This document shows positions 23,010-32,250 of a stretch of 64,000 bases of DNA, piece after piece. Source of the DNA: Legionella_C sp048541585 (GTDB lineage: Bacteria > Pseudomonadota > Gammaproteobacteria > Legionellales > Legionellaceae). The notes under the pieces were generated by a model. It had not been told where the DNA came from and did no database searches. It worked only from the letters and a program-made list of their open reading frames with translations. The stretch lies in the NCBI RefSeq assembly GCF_048541585.1, contig NZ_CP183303.1, positions 434,001 through 498,000 of the forward strand, in the 5' to 3' direction. Numbering within the stretch: the stretch's first letter is position 1; every line of letters starts with the position of its first letter. The translations under genes were made by a program, and so were the position numbers.

Positions 23010-23100
23010 TGTCTCTATCTTTTCCGCGTAGGCGGGAATCTATTTTTATGCGGGCTTGGTGTGTGTATTAAGATAGATTTCCGCCTGCGCGGAAATGAGA
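23010..23100. repeat. Palindromic repeat copy 3, divergent centre
   Basis: The arms resemble the other copies (CCGCGTAGGCGGGAATCTAT and ATAGATTTCCGCCTGCGCGG) but the centre is TTTTATGCGGGCTTGG..., like the copy at 57774. The outer left end has drifted. Confidence 0.75.
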
Positions 23101-23161
23101 GACTTTTTAAGTTAGCAGCGTTCTGTGAACGCTTATGGAAATAAAAGGAAGTGCTAAAATC

Positions 23162-26100
23162 ATGGACGATTTAAGACAAATAGAATGGTATAAAGATGCC
23201 GTTATTTATCAAATTCATGTACGAGGTTTTTATGATAGTAATGATGATGGTATTGGCGATTTTAAAGGATTAATTCAAAAATTAGATTATATTGAATTTT
23301 TAGGCGTTAATACTATTTGGCTGTTGCCATTTTATCCGTCCCCATTAAAAGATGAAGGTTATGATATAGCCGATTACATGAGTATTAATCCTATTTACGG
23401 CAACCTTAAAGATTTCAAACGATTTTTAAAAGAAGCACATGCAAGAAACATTCGTGTTATTACGGAATTAGTTATTAATCATACCTCTAGCCAACATGAG
23501 TGGTTTCTTAAATCACGTTCGGCTAAACCAGGTTCTTATTGGCGTAATTTTTATGTCTGGAGTGAGACTGCAGAGGAGTTCGCTGATGCACGAATTATTT
23601 TTAGAGATTTTGAGCCTTCTAACTGGACTTGGGATCACAGTGCTAATGCTTATTATTGGCATCGCTTTTATGCTCATCAGCCTGATTTAAATTATGATAA
23701 CCCAAATGTACAGAAAGAGATTTTCAGAATCGTTGATTTTTGGTTAGGAATGGGTGTTGATGGCTTACGATTAGATGCTATTCCTTATTTATTTCAGCGC
23801 GAAGGGACAAATTGTGAAAACCTACCTGAAACTCATCATTTTTTAAAAAAATTAAATAAGCATATTACTTCTAAATTTGATAATCGCTTCTTATTAGCAG
23901 AAGCTAACCAATGGCCAGAAGATGCAGTTAATTATTTTGGTAAAGGCGATGAATGCCAAATGGCTTTTCATTTTCCTCTTATGCCAAGAATGTATATGGC
24001 TGTACAAATGGAAGATAGGTTTCCAATCATTGATATTATTGAGCAAACGCCACCCATCCCTGAAAATTGTCAGTGGGCCATTTTTCTCCGTAATCATGAT
24101 GAGCTAACCTTAGAAATGGTTACTGATGAAGAGCGTGATTATATGTATCGTATGTATGGTCAAGATCAGCAAATGCGTATTAATCTTGGTATTCGCCGAC
24201 GGCTTGCGCCATTAATGGGGGGTGATAGAAGGAAAATTGAGCTATTAAATGCTTTACTCTTTTCCATGCCTGGAACACCTGTTATGTATTATGGTGATGA
24301 AATTGGTATGGGTGATAATATCTATTTAGGTGATCGTAATGGGGTACGAACACCAATGCAGTGGTCTAACGATAATAATGCTGGTTTCTCAGGGGCTACA
24401 CCACAAAAATTATATTTACCCGTTATTATTGACCCTGAATACAATTATCAAGCTACTAATGTTAAGTTGCAGCAACAAAACTCCCAATCATTGTTATGGT
24501 GGATGAAGCGGCTTATTGAGGTGCGCAGTGCCTATACCGCATTTAGCCGAGGTACTATTGAATTTTTATACCCTGAAAATAATAAGATAATTGCTTTTTA
24601 TAGAATACACGAAGAAGAAGTTATTTTAGTTTTAATCAATTTATCTCGTTTTACGCAAAATTTTAAATTAGATTTAGCAAAATATGTAAACCATTCGCCC
24701 ACTGAGGCTTTTGGTAGAACTGCTTTCCCAACCATTACTGAAAACCCTTACTTCTTTGTTCTTGGTCCTTATAGTTTCTTATGGTTAGAAATTAATAAAC
24801 CAGATGCTCAACATAACAGAACTGTTACTCATACCAATGAGCATTTGACAATAAAAGATAAATGGAGTGATTTACTTGCTTCAAGTGAAAAGAAAAAATT
24901 AGAAAAAATACTTGCTCATTACATAGTTGATTGTCGTTGGTTTAGATCTAAAAATCATACCATTGCAAAAGTTATGATTGCTGATCATATTTTAATTAAA
25001 AATTCAGCAGTACCTGTTTATCTTTTATTAATTAATGTGGAGTTTAATGATAAAGAGGCTGAACAATATTTTATGTTTGTTACAGCTGAAACTGATGAAG
25101 ATAAGCTTTATGATTCTGATCAACCAGCTAAAATCATTTGCTCTTTGGTTAATAAAACTAAGAAAGTATCTTATTTAATTGACGCTATGTATACGTCGGA
25201 AGTTTGGAAAGATATTTTTCACATTTTTAGTGCTAACAAAACATTAGCTGGTGCTAATGGTAAATTAGAAGTTAATGTTAATAGCCTTTATAAAAAAGTT
25301 ATTGGGAACCAGACTGACGTTGTAGAAATTAAAGCATTGGCAGTAGAACAATCAAATACATCAATTTTATATGATAAAACAGCATTGTTAAAAATTTATC
25401 GGCGCTGCGAATTTGAAGAAAATCCAGAGGTAGAGATTAGCCAATTTCTAACAGATAAAAAAGATGTTAAATCCCCAAGAATTGCGTGTACTTTAAAATA
25501 TCATCATAAAAATAAAACGATGACGGTAGGCATTGTGCAAGAATATATTGCTAATGCTGGTAATGCTTGGGAGCATACGCTTGACTCAATTGCTACTGTA
25601 ATTGAACAAATGGATCTTTCAACTCCTGCTAAACTAACAACTTCGCGTATCTATCCTTGGCAAAAACTTATACCTTCCTTACCCAAAGAGATTACTGAAT
25701 CACTAGGTTTATATGCTCATTCGGTTATTATTCTAGCAGAACGTACAGCACAAATGCACCTTGCTCTAGCTGCTGATCCTAATAATAAACACTTTGCTGC
25801 TGAGAACTTTACTTTATTTGATCAGCGCAGTTTATATCAGTCTTTACGTAATTCATTTATTAAAACGTCTAGTTTATTTAAAGCAAACACAGTTAAATTA
25901 GAATGCGAGTTACAGGAAAAAATTAGCAGGCATTTAGCTGATAAAGATTTATTATTAGATAATGTAAAACCGATATTGCATCATAAAATAGGTGGCAAAA
26001 AAATTCGCTGTCATGGCGATTACCATTTGGGACAAATTTTATATACAGGCAATGACTTTGTAATTATTGATTATGAAGGCGAGCCAGGACGGCCTTTATC

Positions 26101-26440
26101 AGAGCGGAAAATAAAACGTCCACCATTAAGAGACGTAGCCGGTATTCTACGTTCCTTCCATTATGCGTTATATACTGTATTAGAGAATAAAACTGTATTT
26201 ACTACAGGACATCACTTCGATGCCGAAGAATGGTATTGTTGGATATGCCATTTATTTATTAATACTTACCTAGAATATCCGGAAATTAAAACGCTAATGC
26301 CTAAAGAGGCTGCCTGTTTTTCTTTATTGCTTAAAGCATTTATGTTTGAAAAGGTTTTACATGAAATTGAATATGAAATAAATAATCGCCCTAATTGGCT
26401 ACATGTACCCTGTAAGGGTTTAATTCAGCTTCTGGAGTAG
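23162..26440 (+). CDS. treS: Trehalose synthase / maltokinase fusion
   Basis: A bifunctional enzyme: the N-terminal GH13 domain (about residues 1-545) interconverts trehalose and maltose, and the C-terminal domain (about 560-1092) phosphorylates maltose to maltose-1-phosphate for GlgE. TreS shows WYKDAVIYQIHVRGFYDSN, Asp205 in DGLRLDAIPY as nucleophile, Glu247 in LLAEANQWPED as acid and RNHDELTLEM. The kinase shows HGDYHLGQ at about 951 and VIIDYEGEPGRPLSERK, the aminoglycoside-kinase-like catalytic and metal sites. Such fusions are known from other bacteria. The ATG at 23162 follows AAAAGGAA; an upstream in-frame ATG at 23135 would add nine residues. The next gene starts 9 bp after the stop. 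Confidence 0.94.
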   Translation: MDDLRQIEWYKDAVIYQIHVRGFYDSNDDGIGDFKGLIQKLDYIEFLGVNTIWLLPFYPSPLKDEGYDIADYMSINPIYGNLKDFKRFLKEAHARNIRVITELVINHTSSQHEWFLKSRSAKPGSYWRNFYVWSETAEEFADARIIFRDFEPSNWTWDHSANAYYWHRFYAHQPDLNYDNPNVQKEIFRIVDFWLGMGVDGLRLDAIPYLFQREGTNCENLPETHHFLKKLNKHITSKFDNRFLLAEANQWPEDAVNYFGKGDECQMAFHFPLMPRMYMAVQMEDRFPIIDIIEQTPPIPENCQWAIFLRNHDELTLEMVTDEERDYMYRMYGQDQQMRINLGIRRRLAPLMGGDRRKIELLNALLFSMPGTPVMYYGDEIGMGDNIYLGDRNGVRTPMQWSNDNNAGFSGATPQKLYLPVIIDPEYNYQATNVKLQQQNSQSLLWWMKRLIEVRSAYTAFSRGTIEFLYPENNKIIAFYRIHEEEVILVLINLSRFTQNFKLDLAKYVNHSPTEAFGRTAFPTITENPYFFVLGPYSFLWLEINKPDAQHNRTVTHTNEHLTIKDKWSDLLASSEKKKLEKILAHYIVDCRWFRSKNHTIAKVMIADHILIKNSAVPVYLLLINVEFNDKEAEQYFMFVTAETDEDKLYDSDQPAKIICSLVNKTKKVSYLIDAMYTSEVWKDIFHIFSANKTLAGANGKLEVNVNSLYKKVIGNQTDVVEIKALAVEQSNTSILYDKTALLKIYRRCEFEENPEVEISQFLTDKKDVKSPRIACTLKYHHKNKTMTVGIVQEYIANAGNAWEHTLDSIATVIEQMDLSTPAKLTTSRIYPWQKLIPSLPKEITESLGLYAHSVIILAERTAQMHLALAADPNNKHFAAENFTLFDQRSLYQSLRNSFIKTSSLFKANTVKLECELQEKISRHLADKDLLLDNVKPILHHKIGGKKIRCHGDYHLGQILYTGNDFVIIDYEGEPGRPLSERKIKRPPLRDVAGILRSFHYALYTVLENKTVFTTGHHFDAEEWYCWICHLFINTYLEYPEIKTLMPKEAACFSLLLKAFMFEKVLHEIEYEINNRPNWLHVPCKGLIQLLE

Positions 26441-26449
26441 ACACTACAT

Positions 26450-29400
26450 ATGGATAAATCAAACAAGGATAGTTTGAAGCTATTATGGGAACTTGCTAAA
26501 GATGCAGGTATTTTACTTTCTTATGAAAATGCTTGGAAGAAAAAGATTAAGGCAACTCCGGAAGTTATTCTTTGTCTTTTAAACCGCTTAGGTATCCCTA
26601 TTAAAAAAATTGAGCAAGCGCCTCTCTTTCTAGAGCAGGTTGTTCAACAGAAAATAGATGAAAAAATTGCCAAAAATATTGTTATCTGGGATGGTAAAGC
26701 TAAAAATATACCTATCCTTCTAGCTGAAGATGAACTAAAAAAATCGCTAACTTATAAGATCAGTTTAGAAGATGGTAACGTTTTCGAAGAGACAGTTGAG
26801 CTTAGTAAAATTAAAGCCAAGCGTAAACAATTACATGGTATCAAGTATATAGAAAAACTAATTTCACTACCTGAACTACCTATTGGCTATCATCAATTAA
26901 AAATAAATTTCCAGGCAAAAACTTATTCAAGTCTATTAATTGTTGCCCCTACTAAATTCTATACCAGGAATATAGATAAAGAACCTTGTTATGGTATGTT
27001 TGCACCCATTTATGCTCTTCATGATAAACATACCAAGCAATGTGGTGATTTAGCGACATTCGCTCATTTTTCTCATTGGCTGGCTGAACAAGGTGCTAAA
27101 GTGGTAGCAACAATGCCTTTTTTTGCCGGATTTTCTGAAAGCCATTGTGAGCCTAGTCCTTATTCACCCGTTAGTCGCTTATTCTGGAACGACTTGTATT
27201 TAGATTTAAATTATTTAGGTGATTTAGAAGAAGAGGAAGCGGAGTATAACGACACAGCGGAGCAAGATGAGCAATCGCGCTTGGTTGATTACTCTACTGC
27301 AGCACGCGTAAAACGTCAGCGTTTTGAAAAGTATATTGACACTATTTTAAATGATGAAGAATTACACCAAGAGCTGCAAACTTATTGTGAAAAACAACCT
27401 TTAGTGAAGCAATACTCGCTTTTTAGGGCTAAAAATGAAGTAGATAATCAAACTTGGCATGCTTGGACTGCAAAAGAAAGAAGAGAAGGGGATCTTGCTT
27501 TAAATAATAATTTAGAAAAATACTATTACTATCACCTTTTAGCCCAGTGGCAATTTGCTAAGCAATTAAAAGCATTTAAAACGGAGCTTAATCAACGTGG
27601 TCAACTACTTTATTTGGATTTACCTGTTGGTGTCCATAAAGATGGTTTTGATACGTGGTATTTTCAGGATAGTTTTTTAGAAGGTATTAGTATTGGTGCA
27701 CCGCCTGATCCTGTTTTTAAAAATGGCCAAAATTGGGGCTCACCACCATTAAGTCCAACGACTTTAAAGAAGACGCATTTTCAATATTTTATTTTAATGT
27801 TGCGCAATATTTTTCAATACGTAGATATTTTACGTATTGATCATGTCATGGGCTTTAATCGTCTATTTTGGATCCCTGACAATTTTCCTATTTCAGAAGG
27901 CGTCTATGTTCAATATCCTGCTGAAGAAATGTATGCCATCTTATCTATTGAATCTCATCGTCATAAGGCGTCAATCATTGGTGAGAATTTAGGCTGCGTT
28001 CCGCCTATCACGGATGAAATGATGCAACAGCATGCGATGATTCAAATGAATATTACGCAATATTTATTAGAATCAAAAATGTCACTTGAGCCCACAAGTG
28101 AATTAATGCTTACTAGTTTAAATACCCACGATATGCCAACTTTCTTTGCCTTTTGCCAGGGGCTAGATATAGAAAAAGCGAAGTCAGAACAAGAGTTATC
28201 GCCAAAGGTATTCCGCAAAGCTATTCAAACACGCAAGAATCAAATTTTATTTTTAAGAGAGACTTTAGCTAAGCATAAGCTAGATGAAGATAATTTACTT
28301 GAATCTACACTTAAATTTTTAGCAGCGAGCAAAGCTAAAATTTTAATCTTAAACATTGAGGATTTATGGCAGGAAACAGCACCACAAAATACGCCTGCTA
28401 GTGGGCCAAATGAGCCAAATTGGCGAAGAAAATTTGCTTATTCAATCGAGCAAATTAAAACAATGTCTACTGTCAATTATCTTTTAAAACTAATTACAGA
28501 TTTAAGGCCGAAAAAAGCTAAAATTGTTAAAGAAGCTAAAAAACTATCCTTAGTCAGTAAGGAAGATTTATATTTATTTAATGAAGGAACTCACTACCAG
28601 CTTTATGAGCATTTAGGCGCGCACTATATTAGTAAAAAAGGGAGCAAAGGTGTTTACTTTGCTGTTTGGGCGCCTAGTGCGCAATATGTTTCTGTGGTAG
28701 GAAGCTTTAACCATTGGAATCGAGGTGAAAATCCGATGACTTCAGTTGACGCTTCAGGTATTTGGGAAACCTTTGTTCCTCATGCCAAGCCAGGGGATTT
28801 ATATAAATTCTATATTGAAGCTAGAAACCATTATTACAGCACTGAAAAAGCTGACCCCTTTGCCTTTTTACAAGAAATTCCACCAAAAAGCGCATCAGTG
28901 GTTTGGCATTCCAATTATCAATGGCAAGATGAAAAATGGATGACCAACCGTCATAAGCATCAACACTTAAATTCGCCCATTTCTATTTATGAGGTTCATT
29001 TAGGTTCATGGCGACGAGTACCTGAAGAAGGGTGCCGTTTTTTAACTTATCGTGAATTAGCACCTTTACTCACTGAATATGTTTTAAAAATGAATTTTAC
29101 CCATGTAGAACTCTTACCAGTCATGGAGCATCCTTTTTACGGCTCTTGGGGTTATCAAACTTTAGGCTATTTCGCACCAACGTCGCGTTATGGTAATCCA
29201 GATGATTTTAAATATTTTATAGATTATCTCCATCAGCATGATATTGGAGTGATACTTGACTGGGTGCCTTCTCATTTTCCAAATGACGAGTATGGTTTAG
29301 CCTATTTTGATGGTACGCACTTATATGAACACAGTGATCCCAGAAAAGGTTTTCATCCCGATTGGAAAAGTGCCATTTTCAATTATGGCCGCCATGAAGT

Positions 29401-30433
29401 GAAATCATTTTTAATCAGTAGTGCTATATATTGGTTACAGGAATACCATATTGATGGTTTACGTGTTGACGCAGTCGCTTCGATGCTATACCTAAATTAT
29501 TCCCGCCGTGAAGGGGAGTGGATTCCTAATATTCATGGTGGTAATGAAAACCTTGAAGCAATTGATTTTTTACAAACATTAAATAAAACGATTTATCATT
29601 ATTTCCCGGATGTGCAAACATTTGCTGAAGAGTCAACGGCTTGGCCGGGTGTGTCAAGGCCTACTTACATAGGCGGTTTAGGTTTTGGATTTAAATGGGA
29701 TATGGGGTGGATGCACGATACCTTGTCTTATCTACACCTTGACCCTATTCATCGCCGTTTTCATCAGCATCGTTTATCTTTTCGCATGATTTATGCATTT
29801 AATGAGAATTTTACGCTTTCCTTATCGCACGATGAGACTGTTCATGGAAAAGGCTCATTGTTTTCTAAAATGTCTGGCGATGAATGGCAGCGTTTTGCTA
29901 ATTTACGTTTATTATTTGGCTATATGTTTGGGCTTCCTGGTAAGAAATTACTTTTTATGGGTAATGAGTTTGGTCAAAAGGGCGAATGGAATCATGAGCT
30001 AAGTATTGATTGGCATGTTTTAGAGTGGCCGCTTCATCAAGGATTACAAGAATGGGTCGCTAATTTAAACAAACTTTATCGGGAAGAAAGAGCTTTACAC
30101 GATTTTGATCAAGAGCCGGCTGGTTTTGAATGGATAGATTGTGAAGATGCCCACAATAGTATTTATAGTTTTCTGCGCAAATCAGCCAATAATGAACTAA
30201 TATTAATAGTGTTAAATTGTACTCCTGTTACTCGATTTTTTTATCGTATAGGTGTCCCTGAGCAAGGAACATGGAAGCTTATTGCCTCAAGTGATGCAAC
30301 CCAATATGGCGGCGTAGGTAATCAAGATAAGGTTTTAACAACTGAGAAACATCCATTCCACCATAGGGATTATTCAATTAATTTAACACTACCAGGACTA
30401 AGTGCGAGCTTCTATAAATGGATAGAAAAATAA
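26450..30433 (+). CDS. malQ-glgB: MalQ-GlgB fusion: 4-alpha-glucanotransferase and glycogen branching enzyme
   Basis: One uninterrupted 1,327-aa frame joins two enzymes. Residues 1-695 are a GH77 amylomaltase with the MalQ-type N-terminal extension, nucleophile Asp464 (LRIDHVMGFNRLFW), acid/base Glu512 (GENLGCVPP) and NTHDMPTF. Residues about 703-1327 are a branching enzyme with a CBM48 domain (VYFAVWAPSAQYVSVVGSFN), then a GH13 barrel with Asp1007 (LRVDAVASML), Glu1060 (FAEEST) and SHDETVHGKGS. Both catalytic sets are intact. The link between them, about 15 Lys-rich residues near 690-705, is short. MalQ shuffles and elongates linear glucans while GlgB adds alpha-1,6 branches, so one polypeptide could do both steps. 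The treZ start overlaps its end by 16 bp. Confidence 0.93.
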   Translation: MDKSNKDSLKLLWELAKDAGILLSYENAWKKKIKATPEVILCLLNRLGIPIKKIEQAPLFLEQVVQQKIDEKIAKNIVIWDGKAKNIPILLAEDELKKSLTYKISLEDGNVFEETVELSKIKAKRKQLHGIKYIEKLISLPELPIGYHQLKINFQAKTYSSLLIVAPTKFYTRNIDKEPCYGMFAPIYALHDKHTKQCGDLATFAHFSHWLAEQGAKVVATMPFFAGFSESHCEPSPYSPVSRLFWNDLYLDLNYLGDLEEEEAEYNDTAEQDEQSRLVDYSTAARVKRQRFEKYIDTILNDEELHQELQTYCEKQPLVKQYSLFRAKNEVDNQTWHAWTAKERREGDLALNNNLEKYYYYHLLAQWQFAKQLKAFKTELNQRGQLLYLDLPVGVHKDGFDTWYFQDSFLEGISIGAPPDPVFKNGQNWGSPPLSPTTLKKTHFQYFILMLRNIFQYVDILRIDHVMGFNRLFWIPDNFPISEGVYVQYPAEEMYAILSIESHRHKASIIGENLGCVPPITDEMMQQHAMIQMNITQYLLESKMSLEPTSELMLTSLNTHDMPTFFAFCQGLDIEKAKSEQELSPKVFRKAIQTRKNQILFLRETLAKHKLDEDNLLESTLKFLAASKAKILILNIEDLWQETAPQNTPASGPNEPNWRRKFAYSIEQIKTMSTVNYLLKLITDLRPKKAKIVKEAKKLSLVSKEDLYLFNEGTHYQLYEHLGAHYISKKGSKGVYFAVWAPSAQYVSVVGSFNHWNRGENPMTSVDASGIWETFVPHAKPGDLYKFYIEARNHYYSTEKADPFAFLQEIPPKSASVVWHSNYQWQDEKWMTNRHKHQHLNSPISIYEVHLGSWRRVPEEGCRFLTYRELAPLLTEYVLKMNFTHVELLPVMEHPFYGSWGYQTLGYFAPTSRYGNPDDFKYFIDYLHQHDIGVILDWVPSHFPNDEYGLAYFDGTHLYEHSDPRKGFHPDWKSAIFNYGRHEVKSFLISSAIYWLQEYHIDGLRVDAVASMLYLNYSRREGEWIPNIHGGNENLEAIDFLQTLNKTIYHYFPDVQTFAEESTAWPGVSRPTYIGGLGFGFKWDMGWMHDTLSYLHLDPIHRRFHQHRLSFRMIYAFNENFTLSLSHDETVHGKGSLFSKMSGDEWQRFANLRLLFGYMFGLPGKKLLFMGNEFGQKGEWNHELSIDWHVLEWPLHQGLQEWVANLNKLYREERALHDFDQEPAGFEWIDCEDAHNSIYSFLRKSANNELILIVLNCTPVTRFFYRIGVPEQGTWKLIASSDATQYGGVGNQDKVLTTEKHPFHHRDYSINLTLPGLSASFYKWIEK

Positions 30434-32250
30434 CACGGACGTTAGGCGCAAATTTAAATCAAAACGGTTCTTGCACATTTCGTGTATGGGCACCTTTTGC
30501 AGATCAATTGCAAATTAAAATATTACCGAAAAATGGTGATATTTATTACCTTGATATGCATAAGGGAGAAGAAGATTATTTTGAACTTACAACCTCTAAT
30601 ATTAAAGAAGGTGATCGCTATTATTACTGTTTTGCTGATAAATGTTTGCCTGATTTAGCCTCTGATTATCAACCCGACGGAATTCTTGGCCCCTCTGAAA
30701 TCATTAACAAAATTAGACCTAAACCTTGGCAGGCTACTTTATTAGCTGATTACATTATTTATGAACTACATGTAGGAACTTTTTCAGAAGAAGGTACCTT
30801 TACCAGTATTATTCCTCATTTACAGAATCTTAAAGAACTTGGTATTACAGCCATTGAGCTTATGCCAGTGGCCCAATTTCCAGGCGATAGAAATTGGGGA
30901 TATGATGGCGTGCTTCCTTTTGCTGTGCAAAATACTTATGGTGGGCCACAGGGTTTAAAACAATTAGTGGAAGCATGCCATGAGTTAGAATTAGCTGTCA
31001 TTTTAGATGTTGTTTATAATCACTTAGGACCAGAGGGTAATTTTTTTAATGAGTTTGGCCCTTATTTGACTGATAAATACAGTACACCTTGGGGTAAAAC
31101 ATTAAATTTTGATGGTGCGTACAGTCATTATGTGCGTAATTACTTTATTGAAAACGCGCTACATTGGTTCTCTGAATATGGTATTGATGCATTACGCTTA
31201 GATGCCTTACATGCTATCGTCGATACTTCTGCCTATCCTTTTTTAGAAGAACTAGCAGATAGAACAAGAGCATTATCTAATGCATTGGGCCAAAAATTTT
31301 ATTTAATTGCTGAAAGTTGTGCCAATGATCCACGCCTTATTCGTCCCAAAAAAGAATATGGTTTTGGCCTAGATGCACAATGGAATGATGATTTTCATCA
31401 TGCACTGCATACATTACTGACTAAAGAGAAAAATACCTATTATCAAGATTATGGTGATATAAGCCATTTTTTAAAAGCTTATCAAGAAGGGTATGTTTAT
31501 TCTGGTGAGTACTCTGCTTTTCGCAAACAGCCTCACGGGGTTAGTTCGCAAGCAATTCCCGCCGATCGCTTTGTAGTCTTTATGCAAAATCATGACCATA
31601 TTGGCAATCGTCCAACAGGTGATCGCTTAACACGAGTGCTTACGCCAGCCCAGTTACGCTTAGGTGCTGCACTTTTATTTTTCTCACCATACATACCCTT
31701 AATTTTTATGGGAGAAGAGTATGCTGAAGTCGCTCCCTTTCAATATTTTATCAGCCACACGGATGAACAACTTATTGAGGCTGTCCGTAAGGGGCGGCGA
31801 CAAGAGTTTGCCTTTCACGAACATATAGAAGTGCCTGATCCATATGACCCTAATACTTATCAAATGAGTAAATTAAAGCATGCTCTTAAAAAGGAATCTA
31901 AACACCAATTAATGTGGCAATATTATCAACGGCTTATACAAATTCGGCGAAACCACCCAGCACTATTTGAATTAAATAAGAATAATTTATCTTTTAACTT
32001 ATATGCTGATGAAAAACTATGGGTAATCAAACGGCATAATCGGCAAAATGAAATCCTGCTTATTGCCAATTTTTCTAATGAAATTTTAAATTATGACCGA
32101 TACGTTGATATACGGGAGCTGAGATTGTTATTAGATTCCTACGATTATGAACCTATAGCGCTTAATGAAGGCAACCAACCTGCCCATTCGCAAGCCGAGC
32201 TTAAGCCCTTTGGCATTTTACTTTTTGAAAGGATGACAGAAAGTGACTAA
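30418..32250 (+). CDS. treZ: Malto-oligosyltrehalose trehalohydrolase
   Basis: TreZ releases trehalose from maltooligosyl-trehalose made by TreY. The protein begins with an N-terminal beta domain (FRVWAPFADQLQIKI), then the TreZ-specific IIYELHVGTFSEEGTF and PVAQFPGDRNWGYDGVLPFA, nucleophile Asp262 in DALRLDALHAI, acid Glu299 in LIAESCAND and QNHDHIGNRPTGDR. The length (610 aa) is typical. Its ATG lies inside the end of the MalQ-GlgB frame, and its stop overlaps the GTG start of the GH57 gene (GTGACTAA), implying translational coupling through the operon. Confidence 0.95.
   Translation: MDRKITRTLGANLNQNGSCTFRVWAPFADQLQIKILPKNGDIYYLDMHKGEEDYFELTTSNIKEGDRYYYCFADKCLPDLASDYQPDGILGPSEIINKIRPKPWQATLLADYIIYELHVGTFSEEGTFTSIIPHLQNLKELGITAIELMPVAQFPGDRNWGYDGVLPFAVQNTYGGPQGLKQLVEACHELELAVILDVVYNHLGPEGNFFNEFGPYLTDKYSTPWGKTLNFDGAYSHYVRNYFIENALHWFSEYGIDALRLDALHAIVDTSAYPFLEELADRTRALSNALGQKFYLIAESCANDPRLIRPKKEYGFGLDAQWNDDFHHALHTLLTKEKNTYYQDYGDISHFLKAYQEGYVYSGEYSAFRKQPHGVSSQAIPADRFVVFMQNHDHIGNRPTGDRLTRVLTPAQLRLGAALLFFSPYIPLIFMGEEYAEVAPFQYFISHTDEQLIEAVRKGRRQEFAFHEHIEVPDPYDPNTYQMSKLKHALKKESKHQLMWQYYQRLIQIRRNHPALFELNKNNLSFNLYADEKLWVIKRHNRQNEILLIANFSNEILNYDRYVDIRELRLLLDSYDYEPIALNEGNQPAHSQAELKPFGILLFERMTESD

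Larger units (their letters stand above)
22483..23110. repeat. Repeat-filled gap inside the glucan/trehalose operon
   Basis: This stretch contains no gene. It is built from palindromic repeats of about 85 bp (two closely matching copies and two degenerate ones) and from a longer duplicated segment: about 22483-22620 resembles about 22938-23070, sharing ATGCTTGAAA(C/T)TTGAT, then AAAGGTT, GTGTGAAT and GCGGGAATCTATTTTTAT. A similar composite is found at 57600-57860. In RNA, the palindromes would fold into strong hairpins between the glgE and treS-mak reading frames. Confidence 0.75.
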
